64,000 bases of DNA from Dichomitus squalens LYAD-421 SS1 (GCF_000275845.1 NW_006766883.1:896839-960838), one strand, 5' to 3'; shown: positions 22,714 to 35,600, numbered from the stretch's first letter. Translations and numbers: made by a program. The notes: generated by a model from the sequence alone, not told the origin.

Positions 22714-23154
22714 TCAGGTCTCGTTCAGACAGCATGGGCTGCATCTGGACCGTATCAAATCCGGATGAGATTGCGACGGAGCTGGTTTGCTGGTCGCAGA
22801 CGGTGACCGCAGTGCTCCACAGCCCCCCGCCCCACCAGATTGCTCAAACGCAACGATGACAGGAACAACAAGAGCGACAGAACGCATGAAGACCCGGGTG
22901 GTCGGAGCGCGCAGACGACCGAAAGAGCGACAAAACCGCGTCGCGATGGTTTCCCGGCGGTTGAACAGTTCCACACGCACGTCGTGCTGGCACAAACCCC
23001 GCATTTCCGGTGCGCCGTCACCATATCTCCTGACATCAATGAGGCAGCGGCCGCCGACATATGCCAATCGATAACTCGAGGACAGAGGGCCGCCGAGCTC
23101 AGCCGGAGCCGCCACAGAGACGAGCAGAGCCTTGTTTGGACTGATCGCATCCAT
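22714..23154 (-). CDS. Doubtful ORF, 146 aa, unrecognised
   Basis: Starts at a real ATG (MDAISPNKALLVSVAAPAEL) and stays open without introns to a stop. A middle part reads like protein (VELFNRRETIATRFCRSFGR, then a hydrophobic VFMRSVALVVPVIVAF). Another minus frame is open over nearly the same stretch (22755-23150), so base composition may explain both. I recognise no family. Confidence 0.2.
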   Translation of the reverse strand: MDAISPNKALLVSVAAPAELGGPLSSSYRLAYVGGRCLIDVRRYGDGAPEMRGLCQHDVRVELFNRRETIATRFCRSFGRLRAPTTRVFMRSVALVVPVIVAFEQSGGAGGCGALRSPSATSKPAPSQSHPDLIRSRCSPCCLNET

Positions 23155-23515
23155 ATGCTTTCCGAGGCCTCCGGTCAGCGTTTGAAGGCACCGTCATAAC
23201 TCAGTTCAGCACTCCCAGACGGACCGAACGGCCATCCTCGAGACATTTAGGAGGCAATGGGTTTGTCCGCTCGAGCCAAGCCCCGTCTAGCCGCTCCGGC
23301 ACCTATGCCACAATTCTAACTCCTCGTAATATACATTTCGTCTTGTTCGGGAGCGCACAGAAATGGTCAAAAGGTATGGACAACGTGAAAGAAAGCGAGA
23401 TCGGAGAGTGTCTGATGTTGACAGCTACTTGGTATCAGTCCCGCCCATTCCCTTCACTCGCGGCCGTCGGTCAGCTTCTGTAGCCGACCTACGGAAGAAA
23501 CTGCGTCGATGCACT

Positions 23516-25794
23516 TCAGGCTTCTAGGGCTTGTGATTTCGCCAGCGCGCGTGAAGCGAAGAACCGGACATCGGCGTCTTGGTCATTCTTGAGCGCGTCG
23601 AGGACGGGAGCGATCTTTGTCTGGACCAGGTCGCGCCCCTCCGGCGAATCACCAAACGAGGTGGCAATGGACTCGAGGGCTTTTGCGACGTTGAACCGGA
23701 TGTTGGGGATCGGGTCGCCGGCTAATTGGAGAAGCATGTCGAGGACATTTTCACGCACAACGTCGAGCGTCAGGGAGGGTGCAATGGTCTGACATTGATC
23801 CATCAGCTTCGCTGATAACGGAAGATCGCAGATGTGCAACACGTTTGAGAGCACTGACCATGATTGCTTGCACCGTAGTCATGCGATACAGGTAGTTGGG
23901 ATGTTGACCCATGCCCACTACCTTCGGGATGATCTGTTCCCTCGACCACTCAACACCGAAAACCTCGGTCAGCTTCTTGAGATTGACAGCGGCCGCCTCG
24001 CGGATGCTGTAAACATTGTCGCCCAGCCACGACATGCACAGGTTACCCAGCGACTCGTCGAAGAAGGGCTTGCCGAGCTGCGTCGCAAGGAGGGGGATAT
24101 ATTCAATGATGGCCTGGCGGACGCGCCACGATTTGTCCTCTGCCAGCTCCACAATGGCCGGCAGGAGGCTCTCAGACAGAAGCTCGATTCCGATCACTGA
24201 TCCGAAGCCATGAGCAAACTCGGCCCACTTGACTGCAGCAACAATAGCCACTCACCGGAGTTAACGAGCTCAAGCTTGCTGATGATATTGAGGCGGACCT
24301 CTGGGAACTCGTCCTTGAGAAGATGCAGGAACAATGGAAGCAAGTGCTCAATGGTAGCGTCCTTGCCCAGCAACGGTGCCAAGCCACTGATTTGGTTGGC
24401 AAGCGCAGCGCGAACGTGTTGTGAGACGTCCTGACAGAGGTCTCGTACGCATGGGACTACCCGGGCAAGGACGACTTCCTTCTCAAGTAGCTTCGAGAAT
24501 CCTGTCGAGCGCGAGTTACAGATTTACGGAATGGGCGGTGACAATATATTAAGAAGACGTACCTGGAACTTGACCTGCAGCTGCAGTCCGTACCTCCGCC
24601 TCGTTATCCTTGAGAAGTTGGACGAAGTGCCCAATAAGCTCTTCGCGCACAAGCTCCGTGCCAACGACCTCCGCGAGCTTGATAGGAGCCATTCCCAACA
24701 CGCTGAGAACGCTTTGAATACGAGAAGCGGGAGACGTCGTACCTCGTTGAAGTGGCTCGCGGCCATGTACCGCACCCTCCAGCTCTTGTCCGTCATCGTC
24801 TGCCGAATCTGCTTCAGCAGCTGCTCCTTGATCTCCACAGGCGATAGCTGCTGGGCGATCGCGATCAGGTCCTCGACAGTGAGCAGGCGAACGGAGTCCT
24901 GGTCGTCGCTCTGGAGCTTCCTGTAGATCACCAGCCCGTCGCTTAGAACGTGCGGCTTCGAGAATTTCTTCACCAGGGGCTACGCGTAGATCGGTCGCAA
25001 TCAGCATCCGCAGAATGCGAGTAGCACGAGGTGTGAGTATACGGAAGCTACGCACCGCGAGCCACTTCGCCGATGCCCGGCGGACCATGGGCGTGTCGTC
25101 TGAGGCGAGGGCGGCGAATGCCCGGCGAAGTTCATCTTGAATGGAGGTCGCGACCTTGTCGTATACGGGCGCATATAGAGCGCAGGCCGATGTGCGGGAT
25201 GTAAACCACTCGCCGCGCGACAGTCTTTGCACAAGAGGGATGTAGTACTGCTCGATCTGCTCCTGGCTGAGGACGGCAGAGATTTTGGTGATCGACTCCG
25301 CAGCCTGGAAACAACGAGCTTGAGCTTGTGACCACAGGTCGAGCACACGTAAAGCGACATGGCTGTGGCATCACGGTAGCCATGGGATGCTGGAAGACGG
25401 CATACCTTGTCCCGCACAAGCGTCTCCTCCACCGCGGACAGGTTCTCGAGCGGGCCCAAGAGCACATGCGCATACTCCGGACCGCCGATGTATTCCTCGA
25501 AGTTTCGTCCCAGTTCCTCCGCTAGGGCTAGGAGGACCTCGTCCTCGTCGTCGACCGAGTCTTGAAGGAAGGGTATTAACTCGTCGCGCGCGCGTTCCGG
25601 GCCCAGCGCGAGGGCAATCGTCGATATCCGATGAATAGCGTTCAATCGCAGCTGGACATCTTCCGACCGCAGCTCATCCATGAGGATAGCAATCGGAGCA
25701 ATCTGGAAGTCACAAGGCGAAATGTTCAGCAGCAGACCCGTGCGTGAGTGGGGTGGAGACAACGGACATCATCTAAGGATGTATTTGGGTCCAT
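23516..25794 (-). CDS. TPD3: PP2A regulatory subunit A (scaffold), HEAT repeats
   Basis: Scaffold of protein phosphatase 2A: it holds the catalytic subunit and the B subunits. Eight exons (25768-25794, 25406-25702, 25056-25304, 24743-24979, 24563-24677, 24256-24501, 23859-24196, 23516-23788) give 593 aa, the normal length of about 590. HEAT repeats run through the protein: [146 protein letters not shown] and [18 protein letters not shown]. Two acceptors (24678 and 23789) are not the first AG; they were set by matching LAEVVGTEL and TIAPSLT of related proteins. Confidence 0.96.
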
Positions 25795-26687
25795 GTTGTA
25801 TTTGCTAGCTGTCCAGTTGCAATGAGGCGAAGTGTGCTAGCACGTAGGTGGTGAAGGTGATATGCAGGCAAGGCAGAAATGCTAGCGAGACAGCGGGGCA
25901 AGAGTGCGTCGAGTACAGACAGAATGAATGGATGGATGGTTGGGGACCTTGTTTAGGCAGCTATCGCGCCGCTCCATCCTCGTGCGACCTCTTGGACGGC
26001 GCCTATCACCCCACACCTTGCGCGCTTCAACCGCATTCCTTTCATCTGCCGTGAATCCAGAAAAATGACTGTAGATGCAGCCTTTACTAACAGTCTGATC
26101 AACAAATACAACCAGACGAACTTGGAGACAACTCCAACGACGACACCGAGCCACCTGCCTAAAGCACACCTTCGAAAGTACAGCAACGAAAACAACAAAA
26201 TATATTGACCAGTTTACAATACCTACAAAAGGAGCCACACTACATATGGACCAACCACGCAAATCTGCGTCACGAAAACACAGCTAGCGGGCCAGACTCT
26301 CCGCGAAGGAGAGGATATTCCAAAAATTGTGCGGACATTGCAGAGCATGCACGAAGCATGCCCCGTTAGTCGACAAATTGTCAACGCCGCTGTAGAACGC
26401 CACTGCGGTGATGTCCTACCATGGTGCTTGAAGGTCAGATGGCACATCCAGCGGGCGACGCGCGGCGTCTCCCCGGTCTGGAACAAACAGTCAGTATCGC
26501 CATACCGCACAAACAAACCACCGACTTACCCGAATGCGCGCTGCCGACCTCGACACACCATCGAAGAAGGGAAGCGAGAGGGGGACGGACCCGCGCCTTC
26601 CCGAGCGTCAGTGCACGACACTAGGAAGCATCGAGCACTTAGCCCGAGTCACGTTTGCGTCGAACGGCAAGAGCACAAGGGCTCATA

Positions 26688-26794
26688 TGAGCAAATCGCT
26701 CGGGATGAGCATAAGCTCGGAGAGCGCGTCCGGCTCATAATGAGCTTTCAGCTCGATGAGCGTGTCCAGCTCGAATTGAGCTTTCTGCTCGGGT
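26688..26794. repeat. Degenerate tandem repeat, unit about 36 bp, GAGC/GCTC dyads
   Basis: Two full units (26706-26740 and 26741-26776) start TGAGC, contain AGCTCG and GAGCG-GTCC-GCTC, and agree at roughly three quarters of positions. Half units flank them (26688-26705 and 26777-26794), each of the form TGAGC-N5-GCTCGGG. In one minus frame the repeat translates to a periodic Glu-Leu pattern (FELDTLIELKAHYEPDALSE). Confidence 0.6.
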
Positions 26795-26803
26795 TAAGCT
26801 TCT

Positions 26804-27466
26804 TCAGCTTGTTCGGAGCACAGAGGCTCGGGCAGCGGTGTTCGCGCCCATGCGAGTCGTCGTCAAACGACGCCGGATCGCCGGTAACGCCAGTAGCGAC
26901 ATCGTCCGTCGAAATTCGACTAGGGACTCCACTGCTGTATGCTTCGTGCAACCGCCGAGGTGGATGCCGAGACCGCGAAAGATGACTGAAAGGTCGTCCT
27001 CGTACGTCTCGTGTCGAAGCGGCCAACCAGCATTGTCCAATCCGATGTTTGGGCTTCCTAAGCCGATGTCCCAAGGCGCGCCGTGAAGGCGCACAAAGCC
27101 CTCGATAAACGCACGAAGCGTCCTCGTGAGGCTGCAAGGGACGGGCAAAGTCGGCAACTGAGATCGTCATGATCTTCATCTCGTCTGCGCTCGATAGCGT
27201 CCTGTCTGACTGGTTCGATTCCACCGTCCTACCCGGAGGACAGATCGTTCTATCTGCCGCTGAAAGCGGGAATCTGAGGTACACTCGCGACAGTCGTGGT
27301 CTTCACGACAACCGTCCGGGATCGGGTCGCAACCATTGTCCGACGTAGAGCGAGGTCCAGTCCAATAGGTCCAATATCCATGGGTCCAATCACCATATGG
27401 TGCATGCACGTGGTCCTGAGTCTGCAGAGCTCGATAGGTCAAGAGCAGCAACGCAATTGATTTCAT
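26804..27466 (-). CDS. Possible two-exon gene, unrecognised
   Basis: I do not recognise this protein. Exons 27233-27466 and 26804-27157 join in phase across a 75-nt GTAGGA...CTCAG intron to give 195 aa. The N-terminus MKSIALLLLTYRALQTQD is weakly signal-like. Next come a Trp/Tyr-rich part (DWTHGYWTYWTGP) and a Cys/Asp cluster (CDPIPDGCREDHDCREC). The second exon reads like real protein (FIEGFVRLHGAPWDIGLGSP, LRHETYEDDLSVIFRGLGIH). Other minus frames are also open here, including a 77-aa ORF at 27477-27710 with good codon use (MATGFLVIPLASHVRALRLE), so the true exon set may differ and may extend further in both directions. Confidence 0.3.
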
Positions 27467-28117
27467 TTGCCTATCCTCATGGTGTACGTCTCGTGACCCC
27501 TCTTGCGAAGGGCCGGGGGTGCCGATAACGATTCAGAAGCGACTCGCCTCGTACACCCGGCTCGAAACAACCATGCTCGAAGTCTTTGTGTGTGACAGCG
27601 ACGCGTTCCACGAAGTCCGGTATCGTGTTGAGTATCGGGTATCGTGCAAGTTCGAGACGCAAAGCGCGAACGTGAGATGCAAGCGGGATGACGAGAAAAC
27701 CCGTTGCCATGCAGTTCAGGCGAGGCGATCAGCCTGCCCAAACCAGAGGCGAAGCGTTGCTCCACCAAGAAACGAAGGGCGCAAGAGCGAAAGTTCCTGT
27801 CCCGCTGCGAGTACGGGTACGAGTGCGGAACGGGATGTCGCCCATGTAGACAGTAACGAGAACAATAACAGGGGATGGACGGGAGGGGAGGAAGGGAATG
27901 AGAGAAAGCGAGAACAAACGACATACACTGAAACACACTTATGTAGCTAGTACCACGAGGTTTAGGGCAGGTTGCGGTCTTGTCCGAGATCTGAAGGTCA
28001 CACGGGATCACATGAGTGTCACAGGAAAGGTAGCACCAGAGCGATGTCACAATGACGTAATCATTCACGAGTGGGAGGAAGTACTTGGCCAGGCCGGTCG
28101 CGCAGAGAGAACGCAGA

Positions 28118-28124
28118 TATATAT
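28118..28124 (+). promoter_or_regulatory. TATA box of the epimerase gene
   Basis: TATATAT, about 70 bp upstream of ATG 28193. Confidence 0.5.
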
Positions 28125-28192
28125 CCTATCCCTCGGTTCACATCGCAGACCCGACAAGAGAAAATACGCTTTGTCCTCAACCTATCATAATC

Positions 28193-29245
28193 ATGCCAGT
28201 TGAAATTCGAACGGATCGTGTTGTTCTCAAACATCCCAAGGTAGCTCTAGATCTTCACTCGCAGTCTCGTATCGATGGAGCTGAGACGCAAGCTGCCATC
28301 AGGGTCCTTCCGCAGAGATATTACTCTATGGTGCGACTGTCATCTCATGGAAGTCGGCCAGCCACACCAGTAACGAACCGGTCGAACGGCTATTCGTGTC
28401 CGCGAAGGCTGCGCTAGACGGTAGCAAGCCTGTGCGAGGAGGTATCCCCGTCGTCTTCCCATGCTTCGGCGCGCCCACCCATCCCGACCATTCCAAACTC
28501 CCTCAACACGGGTTTGCACGCAACAACGTCTGGACCTATGCTGCCACCGTCCTGGACAACGAGGCTGGTGTGTCTGTAAGGCTCAGTGAGTGATATGCTG
28601 CCCATACGTGTAGCATGCGACTCACCTTGTGTTATGTAGCCTTGGAGCCGAATGCAACGATCCAGGAGCAATATGCACACCCTTTCCACCTCGCGTACGT
28701 GGTCACCTTGGCCGAACACGAGCTTAGCACGGACCTGCATGTGAAGAACAATGCACTTTCGACGACCCCGCCTATAGAGTTCCAGGCACTGTTCCACAAC
28801 TACATCCGCGCACCTTCTAGCGACGTCCGCGTTTCACCTCTACTAGGCCTCTCGTACTATGACAAAACCGAGGCGACCGAGGAAGCACGGGCGACTCCGA
28901 AGAAGGAAGTGAGGCAGGCCGTAGACGTTCTCAGGTTCACCGACTCTGTGTATGAGGATGCACCAGGGAGATATGACATCCTCTGGGGTAGTGGAGGGAT
29001 CGAAATTGTGACGAAGAATTTGAAGGATGTCGTCGTTTGGAACCCGCAGGCTGAGGCTGGAGCTAAGATTGGAGACATGGAGGAGGGCGGATGGTATGCT
29101 TCATGAACCTCAAGAGGACGTGTGACTGACGGACGCACACAGGGAGAAGTACATCTGCGTTGAGCCTGGCCATGTCCGCGGATATGTCAAGTTGGAGGCA
29201 GGTCAAACCTGGATTGGCCAACAGGTGCTGAAAGTCAAGGTCTGA
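28193..29245 (+). CDS. Glucose-6-phosphate 1-epimerase (aldose-1-epimerase fold)
   Basis: Interconverts alpha- and beta-glucose 6-phosphate in the cytosol (family). Four exons (28193-28240, 28303-28585, 28640-29093, 29143-29245) give 295 aa. Motifs: GPSAEILLYGATVISWKSAS, RLFVSAKAALDGSKPVRGGI, PVVFPCFGAP, LPQHGFARNNVWTY with the catalytic-type His, the galactose-mutarotase-like core FQALFHNYIRAPSSDV, VVVWNPQAEAGAKIGDMEEG and the end YICVEPGHVRGYVKLEAGQTW. The acceptor at 28302 rather than later AGs restores KHPKGPSAEI. Confidence 0.95.
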
Positions 29246-29607
29246 ACTTACAAGTTGTCGAGTAGTATGAGAAGTCACAACTCTAGTGCACCCGTGTACT
29301 TGTAGCATATCCGAAGCAGCCTGTAGTTCGTCCTGTGGCATGGTCCTGCGCGTATAGCTTGTCCTGGGACCTGAAAACGTTGGTGGAGCCTGAGGAAAGC
29401 AGCAGCCGACGAGGGCGACAAACGCGCGCACGTGGGACGAACGCGTCGGAACGCGCTATGTTTACGGCAGACGTAACCGCGGGCGGAGTGGTGAACTCAG
29501 TCCCCTGTCCATCTCCGGCTACTACCCCCACGCTTGTCTGTACATATACTCCTTCTTGGTCTCTCTCTTGTATATCACGGCTTTGTGACTCATGGAACGA
29601 CCTTGAC
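29246..29607. other. Intergenic, epimerase 3' end and REV3 promoter
   Basis: 362 bp. TACATATACTCC near 29540 lies about 65 bp before the REV3 ATG and could serve as a weak TATA. No other feature seen. Confidence 0.5.
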
Positions 29608-32600
29608 ATGTCCTCTCAGACACCCACCCTTCGTGTTAGAATCAACCAGATCGACTACGCCATGTCCGCGCCTGGACCACTCGACAACTCGAGCCTCTAC
29701 CGTGTGCCTGTCATACGGATATATGGCGACTCTTCGATCGGGTTGAAGGCATGCTTGCATGTGCACCAAGTGTACCCATACTTCTTCGTGGAGTATCTTG
29801 GCAAGATGAACCCGGACGTCGGTGCGTCCGAGCACAACCACATATATTTTGACGCTTTCGTGTCTCAATGGGGCTTCAGTCAACCGCTACGTTACGAAGC
29901 TCAAGCACTCGCTCAACCACGCCATTGCCATCTCTATGAAGCGCAACCCGCAGTCGCCAAAGTCCCAGTTCGTCCGCGCCGTCGTCCTGGTGAAGGGCGT
30001 GCACTTCTACGGCTTCCACGCCAACTACTCCCCCTTCCTCAAGGTCCACATCGCTGACCCCGCCTACGTCAACCGCGCCGTCACCATCATGCAGTCAGGT
30101 ACGATCATGAAGACGCGCTTCCGTGTGTACGAGAGCCACCTCTCCTATATTCTCCAGTTCCTGTCCGATTTCGGTCTGTACGGCTGCGGTTGGATCGACT
30201 TGGGCGAGGTCTGGCAGCGCGGAAAGGACGAGCTCGCAGAAGACGAAAATGTTGATCCGGAGCTGGCTAACGCTCTGGGCGAGTTCAAGAAGTCCTCGTA
30301 CCACCGCCAGACGCGGATGGCTCTGGAGGTGGACGCGGCCGCGCACCAGATCCTGAACCGCCACAAGCTTCGCGCGCGGAACATGCACCACAAGCTCACC
30401 ATCCCCGCGCCACCGCTCCCGCCCGAGCCACTCGTATCAAGCGTGCGCGAGCTCTGGGAAGACGAACGACAGCGGCGGGTGGCCAAGGGCCTGACTCCTT
30501 CCCCTGAGATACCGAAAGACCCGAGCGCGAACTCGCGCGGCCCTGGCGCGGCCTGGGTCGCGGAGGCACGCTGGTGGGAGGAGATTAGGAAGCGAATCGA
30601 GCGCGAGCGTGGGCGCGAGGTCGTGCCTCCGAAGATGTTATGGGAGAGGTGGGTCATGACCACCTTCGAGAGCGTCGAAGCGCTCTGGGAGGACGAGTAC
30701 AAGACATGGAAGCCACATGGGAGTCTAGGCAGTGTCGGAGACGGTCTCAAGGAAGACGGCCCTACGGTGGACGAAGTGAATCCGTACTTGTCCTCGCAAA
30801 TGCCAGCGTCTGGCAACGTCTCGGGCTCCAGCGGTGCCGACGAGCAGGCGAACGACGACGTTGAAGTCGATGAGACCATGCTTTCGAGTCAGGACATTAC
30901 TCGTCTGATGGAGCGTGAGGAGGCTGAGTGGCACAAGGAGATAGAGGGTCATTACGACGAGATAGATGAGCAATACCCGGAAGAGGACGAGGAGGCGAAT
31001 GAGGATGGCCCACCGCCGGATATCCGGTCAGAGGCCGGGGACGCGGGGGAGAGGTGCGCTATCCGTGTGTCTGCAATCGCAATATACTCAACCTACTCTA
31101 TGCGCCGCAGTTCGAGTGATCCGTTCGGAGCTTCTGGAGACGCAACTCCTTCGAAATCCATGACAGGAAATCAATTCAAGGATATTTGGTCGAAGATCGC
31201 AAAGTATGGGAGCATCTGCAACGACGTTGCCCGATGACCGGGTCGGTGCTGAAGTAACGCGATTCCAGATCTTCCTCAAGGCATCGCTCCCAGTCTGTAC
31301 TCTCAAACGGACCGAGGACTCCCACTAAGTGAGTCCGCCCAGCCCAGCCGATAATGCCTACTGATCTACCAGCAGGGTAAAGCTGACAAGTCGTTCTGTA
31401 TGCGAAGACTAGTGATGACACAAGTGTATTCTAGTCTCGTCGGTACACCCCCAGCTGGGCCACTCCGGAAAAAGCTCACGAGTCCCCTACGTCAAGCCAA
31501 GTTCCTGCGAAGAGGCCGTTCTCGCCCGCAAGCAAGGATCTGAGTCATCTCAATTCACCCCGGAAAACTCATTCGTCTCGCGCAATCTTCCATCCCCTAC
31601 CGGCCAACCTCGTAGAAGATGAAGTGGTACAGCAACTGGATACGAGAGTTGCCCAGCCTCGATATGAAGCCATCGCTGCCGACGCGGACACACGGCCGGC
31701 TAAGCGACGCAGGCTGAGCCCTCCAATCCCCGCAGCGGATCTACCATCCGGTTCTAGTTCAAGCTCGTCGTATCTCCTGTCTGGATCCTCCCCAGGGTCT
31801 GGTCTCGGTTCTCAGGCGATGATGCTTTCTCCTGCAACAGCTTCGCTGTATCACGGTAACAACGTCTACATATACGGCTGCCGCCCTCCTACCTCTGCCG
31901 AGCTCGTTTCCAGTACAGACCAGTACGGCATTCCCAGCAAGATCTATCGTCCACCCCACTACTCGAAGGAGAACGATGCTCCCGAACGACCGCGTGAATA
32001 TGCAGGCCTAGTCTTCCATTTGAAAGGCGGCGACGGCGTCGGCATTCTGGAGGAATGGCAGAGCGGCGAAGGTGTGCCATCCGTCAGCGGCGAGCCCGCT
32101 AGACCGCTTGATCCGACGGGCGTAGGAGGATGGGAATACGCCAGTGCTCCGCCGAGCGTGCGACAGGTGCGCAAGTGGCTGAAGGAGCAGAAGGGAAACA
32201 CCGCCGCGCGCTCCGCACCCACAAAGAATTCTTCGCAGGTGCTTGTGATCCTGCTGCTGAAACATCATCGTGTTGACGTCACCCTTCTAGATCGAAGGTC
32301 CGACGCAGGCAAACCCTTATGGGCTGCAGAGCACCCTTGCGCCGCGGTCTGACAAGGCGCAGCGAGTACGGCAGAACATGACAGTTCTGGCGCTGGAAGT
32401 CTTCGGTCAGTCGTCAACCAAGCAGGTTTCATGTTACACCAGCTCAACGGATCGTATGCATAGCTCCATCCAAGGATGATCATCTCCCGGACCCAAACGA
32501 CGACGAGGTTGCTGCGGTGTTTTACTCCTTCCAGAGTCATGACCGAGACGCTGTGGAGCCCTTCACCTGCGACTCCGGCATCATTGTTGTCAATAGCGAT

Positions 32601-35600
32601 CAACTCAACCCTCGACGCCTGCGCAACGTCAAGGCGGAATTCGTTGACAGCGAACTCGATCTGCTGAATAGGCTCATTGACGTGATCCTCGACCTCGATC
32701 CGGACGTCCTCTCCGGGTGGGAAGTGCAAGCTGCATCCTGGGGTTATCTCAGCGCTAGGGGGCGTAACTACGGTAAGTATGGGATGATGCTCCCCGTACC
32801 CATCTCTCGTTGCTGATGCATCGTCTAGGGTTGGACGTGGGTGAGCAAATATCGCGGGCCCCTGGGCGGACCTCGGGTGGAGGTTATGATCAATGGGGTA
32901 TGAAGACGACGTCCACCTTCAAGGTCATCGGGCGCCATGTTCTCAATCTGTGGCGCATCATGCGCTCTGAGCAGACTTTCAACATCTACACTTTTGAGAA
33001 TGTTGTATTCCAACTATTGAGGCGACGGTGAGTCCTACGCCATCTGTGCAATTCTATTTTGCTAATGTTGCTCGTAGGACGCCGTGGTATAGCCCGCGAA
33101 CCCTGACGGAATGGCACAACAGTGCTGTGCCAGGACATACCGATCGGGTTCTGCGCTATTTCGCACGCCGGACATCAATGGTGCTGGAGATGTTGGATGT
33201 CGCCGAGGTGGTCACGAAGAATGCGTAAGTTTTCCATCGTGAAGAGCATGAACATCGCCTGATAGCTCGATATAGCGAATTTGCGAGGGTATTCGGTGTC
33301 GATTTCTTTTCCGTGCTGAGTCGGGGATCACAATACAAAGTCGAGTCGTTCATGTTTCGTATCGCCAAGCCCGAGAGCTTTGTACTCCTATCGCCTAGTA
33401 AACAAGACGTCAGTGCCGGTTTGTCCCTCGTAAAGCAAGCTGACGTCTTTCCCCCTCTAGGTTGGCAAGCAGAACGCTGCTGAATGCATGCCGCTAATCA
33501 TGGAACCTCTTTCTGCCTTCTACAGCAGCCCACTTGTAGTCCTAGACTTTCAATCACTGTATCCCTCCATCATGATCGCCTATAATTATTGTTATTCTAC
33601 ATGCCTCGGACGCATTACTGACTTCAAGGGAACATACAAATTTGGCGTCACCGATCTTCGCCAACCTGCCGGTCTCCTCGATACCCTACAAGAGCATATT
33701 AATGGTGAGTTTATACTTGCGTCACTGTTACCATGAACGTATCTCAAGATTCCCTGTAGTCGCGCCAAATGGGATTATGTATGTCAAGGAGAGCGTACGC
33801 AAGGGATTGTTGGGGCGTATGTTGACGGAGCTGTTGGAAACGCGGGTTATGGTCAAACAAGCGATGAAGGGCGCCAAGGATGACAAGGTAGGGATAGGTA
33901 CTTCTCATGTGCGATCTACATGTCTCAACTGCCGTAGGCTCTCCGCAGGATCCTTGATGCTCGGCAGCTCGGCCTCAAATTCATCGCCAACGTCACTTAT
34001 GGCTATACAAGCGCCACGTTTTCGGGTCGTATGCCTGCGGTCGAGATAGCCGACAGCATTGTCCAGAGTGGCCGGGAGACCCTGGAGAAGGTCGTGTACA
34101 ACAGCCGTTCGTACTCCTGCATCGAGCTCTGAAACCAGCTCCTTTCAGGCTATTCGCATCATCAACTCCACGACGAAGTGGGGTGCGAAGGTCGTATATG
34201 GCGACACGGACTCATTGTTCATCTATCTTCCGGGAAAGACGAAGGAGCAAGCTTTCCGCATTGGTCAAGACATGGCTGATACGATCACGTTAATGAATCC
34301 GGCGCCAGTCAAGCTCAAATTCGAGAAGGTAGGACAATCCTCCTGCGATCACACCGTCCATGTGATCTGAGGGATAGGTGTACAGGTCTACTTGCCGTGT
34401 GTTCTGATGGCAAAGAAGCGTTACGTCGGCTTCAAATTCGAAAACCCGGATGACAAAGAGCCTGCGTTCGACGCTAAGGGTATCGAGACGGTCCGTAGAG
34501 ACGGCGTCCGTGCGCAACAAAAGATGACAGAGACCTGCTTGAAGTGAGCATTTTGTCAAGTCTGTATCCTCTCTTGTAATGTCTTCTCCAGGATTCTCTT
34601 TCGGACCCAAGATCTTAGCCAGGTCAAAGAATACTGTTGCCGAACGTGGGGCCGAATTCTGGAGAACAAGGTTTCCGTGCAAGACTTCATATTCGCAAAG
34701 GAAGTTAAAATGGGCACTTACAGGTTTGTCGGCATCCTTCTCTATATGGGATGCTTTGAACTCATGCCGGTCGCAGCGACAAAGTACCGCCTCCGCCTGG
34801 TGTAACCGTCGCGGCGCGGCGGATGCTTGAGGACCCCAACGACGAGCCGCAGTACGGTGAACGCATACCCTATGTGATCGCTCGTGGTGAGCCTGGTTCT
34901 CGACTCGTGGACCGCGCCATATCACCGCACGAGCTATTTCGAGACAGGTGATCCCTTCTGCTTCAGCTGATACGTTGAGCATTTGAACGCTGATCGCAAC
35001 TCCGCAGCCACAAACGCCTGGACGCAGCATATTACATCTCGCGTGTTTTGATCCCTCCGCTGGAACGGATATTCAACCTCGTTGGAGCGGACGTGCGCAG
35101 TTGGTTTGACGACATGCCGAAGAGCTTACGCGCCGACCAGCCCGATATCACATTTTCTCCAAGAAAGAACAAGAGGAACGTCTTGGTCGCGAATGCCCTC
35201 AAGATCGATGATCATTTCACTAGCTCCCAATGTCTGATTTGTGGCAGGTTCACCCCTGAAGGTAGGCAGGCACGATCCATCATCGTCTCTTGATGCTTGA
35301 TACTCAGGTCCTCGCAGCGCTGTGCGAGCTTTGCCGCTCAGATTCCGCATTGACGATGAGCGAGTTGTTATCTCGGATGCGGAAAACGGAAGCCAAGCTG
35401 AAAGACGTGCACCTTGTTTGTGGTTCGTGTTGTGGTAACGCCCCTGCAGAACCTGTTCAATGTGAGTCGTTGGACTGTCCATGGATGTACGAACGGAAGA
35501 AGTTGGAGAGCAAGGCAGAGGCTGTGACGACTATTCAGGAGCTGATTGAGGAGATAGCGGATGAATGGTCCGAAGAGAAGACGAGTAGTATTGAGGATTC

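Larger units (their letters stand above)
22166..23515. other. priA-like promoter and TPD3 3' flank
   Basis: 1.35 kb with no gene I can support firmly. A CT-rich tract (minus strand) and the TATA box lie near the priA-like start. A minus ORF at 22714-23154 is reported separately as doubtful. Confidence 0.5.
25795..28192. other. 2.4 kb divergent region TPD3 / G6P epimerase
   Basis: Longest region without a confident gene. It holds the TPD3 promoter, an AT-rich stretch (26095-26220), a degenerate repeat (26688-26794), open minus-strand frames that may be an unknown gene (26804-27710), a GA-rich stretch (27870-27920) and the epimerase promoter. Confidence 0.6.

Noticed and set aside
21367..22806. 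479-codon plus-strand open frame across the priA-like gene
   Set aside because: It is antisense to a gene with strong family match and signal peptide. The long opening follows from Gly/Cys/Pro-rich codons read backward, and the product is Arg/Ala/Gly noise.
27208..27224. A tRNA B-box-like GGTTCGATTCC
   Set aside because: The T arm pairs at only about three of five positions, no A box lies at the right distance and no acceptor stem forms, so this is not a tRNA gene.
31398..31434. A 37-nt intron in REV3
   Set aside because: Shorter than any other intron seen here (about 45 nt minimum), so I did not use it and left the splice open.
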